Part shown: piece after piece, positions 7,437-15,741 of the stretch
Layout: each line of letters starts with the position of its first letter
How positions within the stretch are numbered: position 1 is the first letter of the stretch
Source: CAZMHL01 sp045605445
Lineage (GTDB): Bacteria > Bacillota > Clostridia > RGIG6154
DNA length: 64,000 nt
Direction of reading: 5' to 3'
Assembly (NCBI GenBank): GCA_045605445.1
Contig: JAZUPZ010000039.1
Span: forward strand, 62,001 to 126,000
The notes under the pieces: generated by a model
Database searches by the model: none
What the model was told of the DNA's origin: nothing
Seen by the model: the letters and a program-made list of their open reading frames with translations, nothing else
Translations under genes and position numbers: made by a program

Positions 7437-8621
7437 TTAACCTATAAACTTTTCAAGTCTGTCAAGACCTTCTTTTATATTTTCAAGAGATGTAGCATAT
7501 GACCATCTTACATATCCTTCAGCACCAAAACCCGCACCCGGAACAACAGCAACTTTCTGTGTTTCAAGGAAAAGTTCAGCAAAGGAATCCGAACTGTCTA
7601 TAACTTTGCCATCAATATTTTTTCCGTAAAGGCCGGTAATATTCATCATAATATAGAAAGCACCATTTGGATTGAGACAAGAAATCCCTTTCATTTTGTT
7701 GATTCTGTCAATCATATAATCGCGTCTTTCTTTGAATACTCTGCACATTTCTTCCATTTCATCCTGCGGACCCTCAAGAGCTGCAAGAGCAGCTGCCTGT
7801 GCGATTGAATTAGGGTTTGACGCTGCATGAGATTGTATATTGGACATTATTGAAGCAATCTCATCATTTGCTGCGGCAAAGCCTATTCTCCATCCGGTCA
7901 TAGCATAGCTCTTTGAAACACCATTGATGGTAATAGTCAGATCTTTAATTTTTTCATTTAAAGATGCTATACTTATATGTTCACCTTCATATATAAGTTT
8001 CTCATAAATCTCATCAGAAATTACCATTATGTTGTTTTCAACACAAAAATCAGCAATTTTGATTATTTCTTCTTTAGTGTATACAGAGCCTGTCGGATTT
8101 GATGGGCTATTTAAAATGAGAGCTTTAGTTTTTTCTGTAAGCGCTTTTTTCAGGTCATCGATCGAAAATTTAAAATCATCCTTTTCTTTCGTTTCAATAA
8201 CAACCGGAACTCCGTCTGCCATTTTAACCATTTCCGGATAACTTACCCAAAATGGCGCCGGGATGATAACTTCATCACCGGGATTTAATATAGCATTAAG
8301 AGCATTAACAAGCGAATGCTTTGCTCCGTTACTAATAATTATCTGATTAGGTTTATAATCAATGTTGTTATCTATTCTGAATTTTTCAGCAACAGCTTTT
8401 CTGAGTGCCACTGTTCCTGCAGCGGGTGTGTATCTGGTAAAGCCTTCGTTTATTGCTTTAATTGCAGCATCTTTTATATGGCGAGGGGTTTCAAAGTCAG
8501 GCTCCCCGGTGCCGAAACCAACTACATCCACACCGTTGGCTTTCATTTCTTTAAATTTTGAATCAATTGCAAGTGTCGGTGACTGAGCAATTAACATATT
8601 CTTTTTTGAATAATTCATCAT
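7437..8621 (-). CDS. aspB: Pyridoxal phosphate-dependent aspartate/aromatic aminotransferase
   Basis: A class I/II fold-type I aminotransferase of subgroup I-gamma, 394 residues. The PLP Schiff-base lysine lies in NGVSKSYAMTGWRIGF (about residue 237). The substrate-binding Asn is in NSPSNPTGSVY and the C-terminal Arg is in VRWSYATS. Family members transfer amino groups between aspartate and 2-oxoglutarate and often also act on aromatic amino acids, so it could supply the transamination step for the iorAB pathway elsewhere in the window (inference). Two adjacent ATGs follow GGAGG; the second (8618) has the better spacing. It is monocistronic, with its own promoter and terminator. Confidence 0.92.
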   Translation of the reverse strand: MMNYSKKNMLIAQSPTLAIDSKFKEMKANGVDVVGFGTGEPDFETPRHIKDAAIKAINEGFTRYTPAAGTVALRKAVAEKFRIDNNIDYKPNQIIISNGAKHSLVNALNAILNPGDEVIIPAPFWVSYPEMVKMADGVPVVIETKEKDDFKFSIDDLKKALTEKTKALILNSPSNPTGSVYTKEEIIKIADFCVENNIMVISDEIYEKLIYEGEHISIASLNEKIKDLTITINGVSKSYAMTGWRIGFAAANDEIASIMSNIQSHAASNPNSIAQAAALAALEGPQDEMEEMCRVFKERRDYMIDRINKMKGISCLNPNGAFYIMMNITGLYGKNIDGKVIDSSDSFAELFLETQKVAVVPGAGFGAEGYVRWSYATSLENIKEGLDRLEKFIG

Positions 8622-8642
8622 TACGCCTCCAAACTATGTTAT

Positions 8643-8670
8643 ATTTTACCATATTTTTGAGAAAATGCAA
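8643..8670 (-). promoter_or_regulatory. Sigma-A promoter for aspB
   Basis: TTGCAT (8665-8670), a 16-bp spacer and TAAAAT (8643-8648) on the minus strand, 21 bases before the start. Confidence 0.6.
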
Positions 8671-8688
8671 GATTATTTTTTAAAAAAT

Positions 8689-9594
8689 TCATATTTTAAC
8701 CCTTTTAAAGTAATTTTTGCAATTTTCACACAGTATATTTGCAACAATTTTTTCAGGAAAATTTATTTTCAGCATTTCTTCTGCAAGTATAGCATGACCT
8801 CTGATGTCAGAAAAACCTGATGGGAAACAATCAATTCCATCAAAATCACTTCCAAGAGAGACGTTATTTTCTCCCCCTATAGAAAGAAAATGATAAATAT
8901 GACTGATAATGTCATTTACATCGGCATCAACTGAATTATTAAGAAATTGAGGATAATAATTTATACCAACTAAACCGTTTTTATTCACTATGTTCAAGAA
9001 TTGTTCATCTGTTATATTACGCGGATTGTCGCAAACAGAACGGGAATTTGAATGTGATACTATAACATTTTCAGCAATATCGCATATTTCAAAAAAACCC
9101 TGCTGATTTATGTGTGATAAGTCCACTGTCATTCCTTCTTCATTCATACGATATATCACATTTTTCCCAAATTGGGTAATCCCGTCAACTTCGTTTTCTA
9201 TTGCAGGTGTACCAATGATGTTAACATAATTCCACACCGGAGTTATAATACTAACTCCAATTTTTTTGAAATAGGAAACATTTTCTACATCGTGTCCAAG
9301 TGCTTCTCCACCTTCAATAGAAAGAAGATATTTAAATTTACTTTCTTTTTCAGAAAAAAAGTTTAATAGCAAACTGAATTCACGTCGTTTTCTTTCAAAA
9401 TAACTGAGCATATTATTTGCAAACGAAAAATTGTCCTTGTGTTTTCTACCATCAATCCAGAGAGCGTAAACCTGAACATACTCATCAAAACAATCAGCTT
9501 TTTCTAAAGAAACCTGAAATTCATTATTGATAAATCCTTCGTTGTTTTCATACATTTTCAACAGCGTGTCACAGTGAAGGTCAAAAATTTTCAT
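8689..9594 (-). CDS. Membrane dipeptidase family protein (peptidase M19)
   Basis: A 301-residue renal-dipeptidase-like zinc hydrolase. The binuclear zinc ligands are recognisable: HxD at the N-terminus (DLHCDTL), the bridging Glu in SIEGGEALG, His in DLSHIN and VSHSNSR, and the GSDFDGID signature. Bacterial members cleave dipeptides, including D-amino-acid dipeptides; no signal peptide is present, so it is probably cytosolic. The start overlaps the yraN stop by one base (TAATG), so it is the last gene of the rplS-lepB-rbgA-rnhB-yraN run. Substrate cannot be inferred further. Confidence 0.9.
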   Translation of the reverse strand: MKIFDLHCDTLLKMYENNEGFINNEFQVSLEKADCFDEYVQVYALWIDGRKHKDNFSFANNMLSYFERKRREFSLLLNFFSEKESKFKYLLSIEGGEALGHDVENVSYFKKIGVSIITPVWNYVNIIGTPAIENEVDGITQFGKNVIYRMNEEGMTVDLSHINQQGFFEICDIAENVIVSHSNSRSVCDNPRNITDEQFLNIVNKNGLVGINYYPQFLNNSVDADVNDIISHIYHFLSIGGENNVSLGSDFDGIDCFPSGFSDIRGHAILAEEMLKINFPEKIVANILCENCKNYFKRVKI

Positions 9595-9980
9595 TACAAA
9601 TCTCCAAAAGCATTTTTAATATGATTTAATTTAATAGGTTTATGATTATTATCCATATAAACTTCTATAACATCAAAGCTTATGAACATATCTGAAATAT
9701 TATTCTTAAGTAAATAATATTTTGCACATCCGAGTATTTTCTTTTGTTTAAAATAGTTAACCGCTTCTGCCGGTGCCCCATATTTTTCATTACTTCTTGC
9801 TTTTACTTCAACAAAGTATAAAGTTCCCTTTTTTGAACAAATAATATCAATTTCACCGTATTTTGTTCTGAATTTACGTTCAATAATTTTGTATCTGTTT
9901 CTTTTGAGATATGATGCCGCATAATTTTCTCCTGCATCCCCGATATTCTTTTTGTTAAATATCTTTACACCTAAACGCAT
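9594..9980 (-). CDS. YraN/UPF0102 family nuclease-like protein
   Basis: A 128-residue protein with the restriction-endonuclease-like core of the UPF0102 family: GDAGENYAASYL, then GEIDIICSKKG and FVEVKARS, giving the D-(E)xK metal-binding pattern. Its biological role is not settled; Holliday-junction-type nuclease functions have been suggested for the family. It follows rnhB, the usual Firmicute neighbour. The ATG at 9980 lies inside the rnhB 3' end (26-base overlap) with the nearest GGAGA 14 bases away, so the two are probably translationally coupled. Confidence 0.9.
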   Translation of the reverse strand: MRLGVKIFNKKNIGDAGENYAASYLKRNRYKIIERKFRTKYGEIDIICSKKGTLYFVEVKARSNEKYGAPAEAVNYFKQKKILGCAKYYLLKNNISDMFISFDVIEVYMDNNHKPIKLNHIKNAFGDL

Positions 9981-10560
9981 TTTTTAAAAAAGTTCTCCTG
10001 TGTATTGGTGAAATTCCAAATTCTGCAATTTTTTGATAGTGCAGTTTTGTAGGATATCCTTTGTGTTTTTCAAACTCATACTGGGGATACTCTTGCGCGC
10101 ATTTCAACATAAACCTGTCTCTTGAAACTTTTGCTAATATTGATGCAGCCCCTATACTGTTGCACTTCGCATCTCCTTTAACAATACATTCATATGGGAA
10201 TTTCATATCTGAAATTGCATTTCCGTCAATCAGCACAAAGTCAGGAGAAGTACTCAAAGAATTTACAGCGTTATTCATAGCAAGAAAAGTAGCATTTCTT
10301 ATATTGATCTCATCAATTACTTTTTCATCGATCATAGTGATGCTGAACGCAGCTGCCTCTTCACGGATTTTATCAAACAAGTAATCTCTTTTTTTCTCAG
10401 AAAGTTTCTTTGAATCGTTTACACCTTCTATAAACTGGCCTTTTTTTAGCAAAACAGCTGCGGCAAAAACCGGTCCTGCAAGCGGGCCTCTCCCCGCCTC
10501 ATCAATACCTGCAATGTATTTATAACCTTTATCAAAAAGTTCATTTTCAATTTCAAACAT
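9955..10560 (-). CDS. rnhB: Ribonuclease HII
   Basis: A type 2 RNase H that removes single ribonucleotides and RNA from DNA-RNA hybrids. The signature AGIDEAGRGPLAGPV supplies the first catalytic Asp-Glu (Asp20, Glu21); DSKKLSEKKR and VLIDGN follow, and SIGAASILAKVSRDR completes the type 2 pattern. The frame is open to 10599, but ATG 10560 (MFEIENEL) is 6 bases behind a GGAGG site and gives the standard length of 201 residues, so I chose it. It overlaps the rbgA stop by 8 bases and runs into yraN. Confidence 0.96.
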   Translation of the reverse strand: MFEIENELFDKGYKYIAGIDEAGRGPLAGPVFAAAVLLKKGQFIEGVNDSKKLSEKKRDYLFDKIREEAAAFSITMIDEKVIDEINIRNATFLAMNNAVNSLSTSPDFVLIDGNAISDMKFPYECIVKGDAKCNSIGAASILAKVSRDRFMLKCAQEYPQYEFEKHKGYPTKLHYQKIAEFGISPIHRRTFLKNAFRCKDI

Positions 10561-11410
10561 TTGCTTCCTCCGGAAATTCAAAAGTAATTCTTCCAACATT
10601 AAGAAATCTTACATCATCAAACAAAATGTTAGCAACTCTGTTGTAATCGATTTCTCCGCCCTTAACTACACAACCTCTGTTTTTACCAATCTCGTCCAGA
10701 ATTTCAAAAGACTGTTTTTCAAGAGTTGTAAGTTTATATCTTTTCATGAAGTTTTCCGTGTAATTTTCTTTAAAAAAGTCAACCAGATGAACAGAAAGCT
10801 CTTCAATGTCTAAAATTTCACCTTTTATCGCCCCTGTAAAAGCAAGTTTTATCCCAGTTTCAGGATTTTCAAATTTCGGCCATAAAATTCCGGGTGTGTC
10901 AAGCAAAAGCATTCCATTAGTTGTTGATACCCACTGTTTTTGTCTTGTCACTCCGGGTTTGTCACCGGTTTTTGCTCCCGCCCTCTTACAAAGTTTGTTT
11001 ATCAATGTTGACTTGCCAACATTCGGAATTCCTACTATCATAACCTTAGGTTTATCTTTTACTATGTTTTTTTCGGCATTATGTTTGTATTTTTCCTTAA
11101 GGAGAGCATCGGTTAAATTCAGCAAGGTTCCTATCCCGCTTCCGTCAGAAGAAGAAACACATACCACCTCAAGATTCTGAGATTTGAAATATTGTACCCA
11201 CTTCTTATTTTCTTCCGGATCTGCCATATCTGACTTATTCATTACAATAATTTGGGGTTTGCCTGCTGCAATTTTATCTATTTCGGGATTTCTGCTTGAG
11301 AGAGGAATTCTGGCATCAACAAGCTCGTAAACAATATCAACAAGTTTAAGATCTTCTGTAATCTGCTTTCTTGTTTTCGCCATATGCCCCGGAAACCACT
11401 GTATATTCAT
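10553..11410 (-). CDS. rbgA: Ribosome biogenesis GTPase RbgA (YlqF)
   Basis: A circularly permuted GTPase needed for late assembly of the 50S subunit. The GTP-binding motifs come in the permuted order G4 (MNKSD), G5 (SSSDGSG), G1 (GIPNVGKST), G2 (a Thr in GVTRQK) and G3 (DTPG). The N-terminal MNIQWFPGHMAKTRK is the hallmark of the family. At 285 residues it is full length, with the C-terminal ANTAR-like RNA-binding helices. It sits between lepB and rnhB, the same order as in Bacillus (rplS-ylqF-rnhB), with signal peptidase inserted. Confidence 0.97.
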   Translation of the reverse strand: MNIQWFPGHMAKTRKQITEDLKLVDIVYELVDARIPLSSRNPEIDKIAAGKPQIIVMNKSDMADPEENKKWVQYFKSQNLEVVCVSSSDGSGIGTLLNLTDALLKEKYKHNAEKNIVKDKPKVMIVGIPNVGKSTLINKLCKRAGAKTGDKPGVTRQKQWVSTTNGMLLLDTPGILWPKFENPETGIKLAFTGAIKGEILDIEELSVHLVDFFKENYTENFMKRYKLTTLEKQSFEILDEIGKNRGCVVKGGEIDYNRVANILFDDVRFLNVGRITFEFPEEANV

Positions 11411-11432
11411 TTCTCAAAACCTCCTTATTTTA

Positions 11433-11458
11433 AATCCCCATAACTCAAGCTATGGGGA
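11433..11458. repeat. Inverted repeat between lepB and rbgA
   Basis: A perfect 9-bp stem (11433-11441 with 11450-11458) with an 8-nt loop. On the minus strand it is followed only by TTTAAAAT, so it is at best a leaky terminator or an mRNA processing site inside the rplS-lepB-rbgA operon. On the plus strand it has a T5 tract, but no plus-strand gene lies upstream. Confidence 0.6.
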
Positions 11459-11463
11459 TCTTT

Positions 11464-12057
11464 TTAATTATTTAATGTTGAAATAGCATTAAAAGGATAA
11501 AATCTGAAAATCGCTCTTCCGATAATTTCATCACGAGTAACCATTCCTACACTTTCAAACCTGCTATCACGACTGTTGTTTCTGTTGTCGCCGAGGGCAA
11601 AAACACATCCTTCCGGTACCGTTACCGGGAAAACAACATCTCCGCTGATTACAGTAGGTTCCAATATATAATCTTCGTTGAGTTCCTGACCGTCAACATA
11701 AACCTTGTGGTGAACAAAATCAATATCAACAGTCTGACCTTCTGTTGCAATAACCCTTTTGATATAAGGAAGATTCCCTGCCTGTTGAAAAACGATTATA
11801 TCTCCGTTATCAGGCGAATAACCAAGTCTCCATACTATCAATCTGTCATTATTGGAAAGAGTAGGCTGCATAGATGCACCTTCTACCCTAACAACAGTAA
11901 AAATAAACTGTCTTATTACAAAAGCGAGAATGAAAGCTATAAGTATCGAGAGTATCCATTCAAGAATTTCCCTCTGAAGGCTCTTTTTTGTAACAGCTTC
12001 AGAAATTTCTTCAGCTAATTCTTCAACGCCGGTTAATTTTTCATTATCATTGTTCAT
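11464..12057 (-). CDS. lepB: Signal peptidase I
   Basis: A type I signal peptidase that cleaves signal peptides of secreted proteins on the outer membrane face. One N-terminal transmembrane helix (about residues 33-55) precedes the catalytic Ser62 (EGASMQPTL) and the general-base Lys100 (YIKRVIA). The GDNRNNSRDSR box follows near the C-terminus. The open frame begins at 12087, but ATG 12057 (MNNDNEK) sits 6 bases behind GGAGG and is the better start (197 residues). It is downstream of rplS across a hairpin, and its product would process the many secreted surface proteins encoded at the right end. Confidence 0.95.
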   Translation of the reverse strand: MNNDNEKLTGVEELAEEISEAVTKKSLQREILEWILSILIAFILAFVIRQFIFTVVRVEGASMQPTLSNNDRLIVWRLGYSPDNGDIIVFQQAGNLPYIKRVIATEGQTVDIDFVHHKVYVDGQELNEDYILEPTVISGDVVFPVTVPEGCVFALGDNRNNSRDSRFESVGMVTRDEIIGRAIFRFYPFNAISTLNN

Positions 12058-12077
12058 AATCTGCCTCCAAAACAGAA

Positions 12078-12103
12078 TGCCGAACATCTGACGATGCCCG
12101 GCA
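12078..12103 (-). terminator. Hairpin between rplS and lepB (attenuator or partial terminator)
   Basis: An 11-bp stem with two G-T pairs (12078-12088 with 12093-12103) and a GTCA loop, 13 bases after the rplS stop. It is followed on the minus strand by TTCTGTTTT, a weak T tract. It could lower lepB expression relative to the abundant ribosomal protein. Confidence 0.6.
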
Positions 12104-12116
12104 ACATTTCAGTAAA

Positions 12117-12461
12117 TTAGATTCTTTCTTTAACCTTAGCTGCTTTACCAACTCTATCTCTGAGATAATAAAGTTTAGCACGTCTAACTTTACCTTTTCT
12201 CACAACTTCGATCTTACTGATGTTAGGAGAATTAACAGGAAAAACTCTTTCAACACCAACGCCGTATGAAATACGTCTGACAGTGATGGTTTCGGAGATA
12301 CCGCCATGTTTCTTTGAAATAATTGTACCTTCGAAAACCTGAATTCTTTCTCTTGTTCCTTCTTTAACTTTTACGTGAACCTTAATAGTATCACCTATTA
12401 CCAACTTTGGCAAATCAGTTCTAATCTGACTCTGAGTAATTGAATTAATAATGTTATTCAT
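12117..12461 (-). CDS. rplS: 50S ribosomal protein L19
   Basis: A 114-residue ribosomal protein located at the 30S-50S interface. It matches L19 throughout: the GDTIKVHVKVKEG start of the SH3-like barrel, RIQVFEGTIISKKHGG, TVRRISYGVGVERVFPV, and the C-terminal KVRRAKLYYLRDRVGKAAKV. It has a strong GAGGAGG site and its own sigma-A promoter, and it leads the lepB-rbgA-rnhB-yraN operon. Confidence 0.98.
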   Translation of the reverse strand: MNNIINSITQSQIRTDLPKLVIGDTIKVHVKVKEGTRERIQVFEGTIISKKHGGISETITVRRISYGVGVERVFPVNSPNISKIEVVRKGKVRRAKLYYLRDRVGKAAKVKERI

Positions 12462-12538
12462 TAAATTTCCTCCTCTCTTAGCAGGTGTTCATTAAAGTTT
12501 GGCACTTCTTTAAGCGGACCACCCTTGATAACTATGAT

Positions 12539-12567
12539 AGTATAACACAACATTTAGAAAAAATCAA
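12539..12567 (-). promoter_or_regulatory. Sigma-A promoter for rplS
   Basis: TTGATT (12562-12567), a 17-bp spacer and TATACT (12539-12544) on the minus strand. The implied 5' leader is about 70 nt. Firmicute rplS genes can carry an autoregulatory leader, but I could not confirm one here. Confidence 0.75.
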
Positions 12568-12590
12568 GTGTTTTGTAAAAAAATATCTGA

Positions 12591-14960
12591 TTAGTTTAAT
12601 TCTACCACCGTTACTCCAGAATCTCCTTCACCATAGTTTCCTAAGCGATAGCTTTTTACATAAGGATATGTCTTTAATAATTCGTGAATAGTCTTTTTTA
12701 AAACCCCGGTTCCTTTTCCGTGAACTATTGTAACCGTCTTCAAGGACGACATCATCGCATCATCAATAAATTTTTCTGTTTTTGCCGCAGCTTCGTCAGG
12801 ATATAATCCTCTTAAGTCAAGTTCAGATGCAAGGGTAAGAGTTTTTGCTATACCGCTTGTGGTTCTGTTGTACTCAATAACAGCTTTCTTACCTGTATCC
12901 TCCTCGATTTTTCTCAAAGAGTTCACTGATACTGTCATTTTTATTATCCCAGTTTGAACCACAACATTACCTTTTTTGTCAGGCGCTGTAAGTACAGTTC
13001 CGTTTGTATCTGTATCAACAACGTAAACTTCAGTACCCGGAATGAGATTTTTAACAGGCTCTCCGGGAACCTTTTTCTCTTTAACTACAATTTTAGATGT
13101 AATTTTTTTTGATTTATTTTTAAGTTCTTTCTTTATCTTTTGAAGTTCAAGTAAAGTTTTTTCTTCTCCTTGAGTTTTTCTGGCATTAATAATTTCATTT
13201 ATTTTTTCTTCCGTTTCTCTCTGAGCATTTTCCACGATCTGTTTTGCTTTAGCATAGGCATCATTCAGAATCTTAACCTTTTGTCTGTCAATTTTATCAA
13301 TATCAACCTCAAGCTTAGACTTGTATTCTTCAGCTTCTGCTTTCATGCTTACAGCATCTGAATGTTCTTTTTCAGCAAGAACTCTCTGAGTTTCAAGTTC
13401 GGAAAGTAAATCTTCGAATTTTATATTTTCATTGGAAATATGCTTCTGTGCGTTATCAATTATATCTTTAGGAAGTCCTATTTTTTCAGAAATAGCAAAA
13501 GCGTTAGACTTTCCGGGAACACCCGTAATCAATCTGTAAGTAGGTCTTAAAGACTGAACATCGAATTCACAGGATGCATTCTCAATTCTGTCCGATGAAA
13601 GTGCATACATTTTTATTTCGCTGTAGTGAGTTGTAGCCACAGTTTTTGCACCGGATTTTTTTGTTCTTTCAAGAATTGAAATTGCAAGAGCTGCTCCTTC
13701 AATCGGATCAGTACCCGCACCAAGCTCATCAAAAAGTATAAGGGTATTGGAATCAACCCTGTTTATTATTTTAACTATATTCGTCATATGTGCTGAAAAG
13801 GTGCTGAGACTTTGTTCGATACTCTGTTCATCACCAATATCAGCATATATCTTTTCAAAAACTGAAACTTCTGACTGCGAAGATGTAGGAATATATATCC
13901 CGCTTTGTACCATAAGTTGCAAAAGTCCGATAGTTTTTAACGAAACAGTTTTTCCACCGGTATTTGGTCCGGTTATAACCAGAGTATCAAAATCATCACC
14001 TATCCTGATATCAATTGGTACAGCTTTATTCTTATCAAGGAGCGGATGTCTTGCTTTTTTCAGATTAATTATATGTTTATCGTTAAGTTTAGGTTTTTCT
14101 CCGTTTATTTTTAGCGAAAACTTTGCTTTTGCAAAAACAATTTCAAGGTTCAGAAGTTGACGTATGTTTTCTCTCATACTCTCGTGAATTTCAGAAACGG
14201 AAGCAGATAGATTTGACAGAATTCTTTCTATTTCTTCCTTTTCATCAACCTGAAGCTGTCTGATTTTATTATTACTTTCAACAATTGAAACAGGCTCAAT
14301 AAACAAGGTAGCACCCGAAGCTGAAGTATCGTGAACAATGCCGTTAATTTCCCCTTTGCATTCAGCTTTTACGGGAATAACATATCTTCCGTTTCTTGTA
14401 GTAATGAGCAATTCCTGAAGAAATTTTGTATACTTAGGAGAAGATATATATTCATTGAGCATAGTCCTGATTTTATCATTTGCTGATTTTATGCTTCTTC
14501 TTATAGAAAACAATTCTGACGAGGCATTATCCTTAAGTTCCTCTTCGTTCAATATCGCTCCTTCTATTTCTTTTTCAACTTTTGGATAGTAGATAAGGTT
14601 TTCAATGTATTTATTTATAATATGGAATTCTTTTAGATTTTCGCCATAATTTATATATTGCTTTATAATCCTTAATAAACGAGAAATACTGAGTAATTGA
14701 GGAATTGAAAGTGTTCCTCCGTTTTTAGCTCTGTCAAGAGCCTCGTTTTCAAAGGATATTCCGACTGAAGGCGGATCAGAAAACTTAAGCAATGCAGAAA
14801 CCGCTTCATCGGTTTCATTTAGCATAAAAGCTACTTCATTAAAATCAGAAGAAGGCTTAAGTTTTCTTAATTTTGACTGAGTATATTCGCCACTTACACA
14901 ATCGCAAAGCATATCTATTATTTTGTCGTATTCAAGTATTGTTAAAACCTTACTATTCAT
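12591..14960 (-). CDS. mutS2: Endonuclease MutS2
   Basis: A 789-residue MutS2 protein. The ATPase core has Walker A GPNTGGKT (about residues 328-335), a DELGAGTDP Walker B/signature and the TTHYSEIK switch; the MutS mismatch-recognition domain is absent, as in all MutS2. A long charged coiled coil (about 510-630) and a C-terminal Smr nuclease domain (about 715-789, LDLRGL and HGKGTGVLK) follow. MutS2 suppresses recombination and, in Bacillus, acts as a collided-ribosome splitting factor. It starts 3 bases after the stop of a small DUF6514-like gene, with which it forms an operon. Confidence 0.97.
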   Translation of the reverse strand: MNSKVLTILEYDKIIDMLCDCVSGEYTQSKLRKLKPSSDFNEVAFMLNETDEAVSALLKFSDPPSVGISFENEALDRAKNGGTLSIPQLLSISRLLRIIKQYINYGENLKEFHIINKYIENLIYYPKVEKEIEGAILNEEELKDNASSELFSIRRSIKSANDKIRTMLNEYISSPKYTKFLQELLITTRNGRYVIPVKAECKGEINGIVHDTSASGATLFIEPVSIVESNNKIRQLQVDEKEEIERILSNLSASVSEIHESMRENIRQLLNLEIVFAKAKFSLKINGEKPKLNDKHIINLKKARHPLLDKNKAVPIDIRIGDDFDTLVITGPNTGGKTVSLKTIGLLQLMVQSGIYIPTSSQSEVSVFEKIYADIGDEQSIEQSLSTFSAHMTNIVKIINRVDSNTLILFDELGAGTDPIEGAALAISILERTKKSGAKTVATTHYSEIKMYALSSDRIENASCEFDVQSLRPTYRLITGVPGKSNAFAISEKIGLPKDIIDNAQKHISNENIKFEDLLSELETQRVLAEKEHSDAVSMKAEAEEYKSKLEVDIDKIDRQKVKILNDAYAKAKQIVENAQRETEEKINEIINARKTQGEEKTLLELQKIKKELKNKSKKITSKIVVKEKKVPGEPVKNLIPGTEVYVVDTDTNGTVLTAPDKKGNVVVQTGIIKMTVSVNSLRKIEEDTGKKAVIEYNRTTSGIAKTLTLASELDLRGLYPDEAAAKTEKFIDDAMMSSLKTVTIVHGKGTGVLKKTIHELLKTYPYVKSYRLGNYGEGDSGVTVVELN

Positions 14961-14963
14961 TTT

Positions 14964-15221
14964 TCACCGTATACCATCAGTAATTTTTTTATATTTATCA
15001 TACATATAGTCTTCAAATATGTATTTTAAAGATACACAAGTAACATCATTTTCAAACAAAACCTTTGCAAATGTATGTGCCTCTTCATAAGTGTTAAAAG
15101 CGTTGTAAATTGCTTTTTCTTCCGTGTCACAGGAAATCTTAACACCATACTTATCATCTTTAATAACTTCATAGGTAAAAACACCAAGAGTTTTTATTGG
15201 CTTATTCTGTTTATATAACAT
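14964..15221 (-). CDS. Small DUF6514-like protein
   Basis: An 85-residue protein of unknown function. The start at ATG 15221 is chosen because it lies just past GAGGTGA; the frame is open to 15251. The pattern YGVKIS, a central helix, and VTCVSLKYIFEDYM resembles the Clostridia-specific DUF6514 family, whose members end in a similar VTP-x-xLxDVVEDF motif. No signal peptide or membrane helix is present. It is transcribed ahead of mutS2 with a 3-base gap. The coding call is strong; the family is recalled, not searched. Confidence 0.65.
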   Translation of the reverse strand: MLYKQNKPIKTLGVFTYEVIKDDKYGVKISCDTEEKAIYNAFNTYEEAHTFAKVLFENDVTCVSLKYIFEDYMYDKYKKITDGIR

Positions 15222-15222
15222 A

Positions 15223-15263
15223 AAATTCACCTCGTGTATATAATACATCACTCAGGTGAATTT
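15223..15263 (-). promoter_or_regulatory. Promoter region of the DUF6514-mutS2 operon with flanking inverted repeat
   Basis: A perfect 10-bp inverted repeat (AAATTCACCT at 15223-15232, its complement at 15254-15263) brackets a TATTAT -10-like element at 15238-15243, with TTCACA 17 bp upstream as a weak -35. The gene-proximal arm contains the Shine-Dalgarno sequence. Confidence 0.45.
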
Positions 15264-15390
15264 GTGAAATCTGCTATCAGGCATTATCTCCGGCAAAATA
15301 TCAAAAGATGTGCATTTTTCTTGATTTTTTGAGAAAAATCGCATTTTTTTGAGAATTTGCTAGTATGCACCGTTATAAATATAAATAATT

Positions 15391-15735
15391 TGAGTAAGTC
15401 TGTAAGCCGGGTTCTGTATTAGACAATCATCTATCTAGACCGAACATCTCTGTCCGGTTCAAGCCGCCTACCCAGGAGCGTCGGGCCAACGTATTCTCCT
15501 AATACGGCGTTGCTTCAGGTGGGGTTTACACGAAAAAAGCGATTTCCCGCTTTCCAGTGAGCTCTTACTTCACTATTCCACCCTTACCATTAAAAATGGC
15601 GGTATATTTTCTGTTGCACTTTCCTTAGAGTCGCCTCCACCGGGTAACTATCCGGCACCCTGCCCTATGAAGCCCGGACTTTCCTCGTTCCTGCCCTTTC
15701 GTATGCAGTTCCGCGATTGTCTGGCTTACTCAAAC
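15391..15735 (-). ncRNA. rnpB: RNase P RNA (bacterial class A)
   Basis: The catalytic RNA of RNase P, which matures tRNA 5' ends. On the minus strand the conserved blocks are present in order: GAGGAAAGTCCGGGC (CR-I), GGGTGCCGG, GGTGGAGGCGACTC, the AACCCCACCTG region, and the 3' block ACAGAACCCGGCTTACAG (CR-V). The terminal P1 helix pairs TTTGAGTAAG near the 5' end with CTTACTCAAA at the 3' end, fixing the boundaries to within a few bases. It lies immediately downstream of nif3 and has its own promoter. No strong T-tract terminator is visible downstream. Confidence 0.97.
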
Positions 15736-15741
15736 ATTTAT

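Noticed and set aside
11433..11458. Plus-strand terminator
   Set aside because: The T5 tract faces plus-strand transcription, but no plus-strand gene lies within several kilobases upstream.
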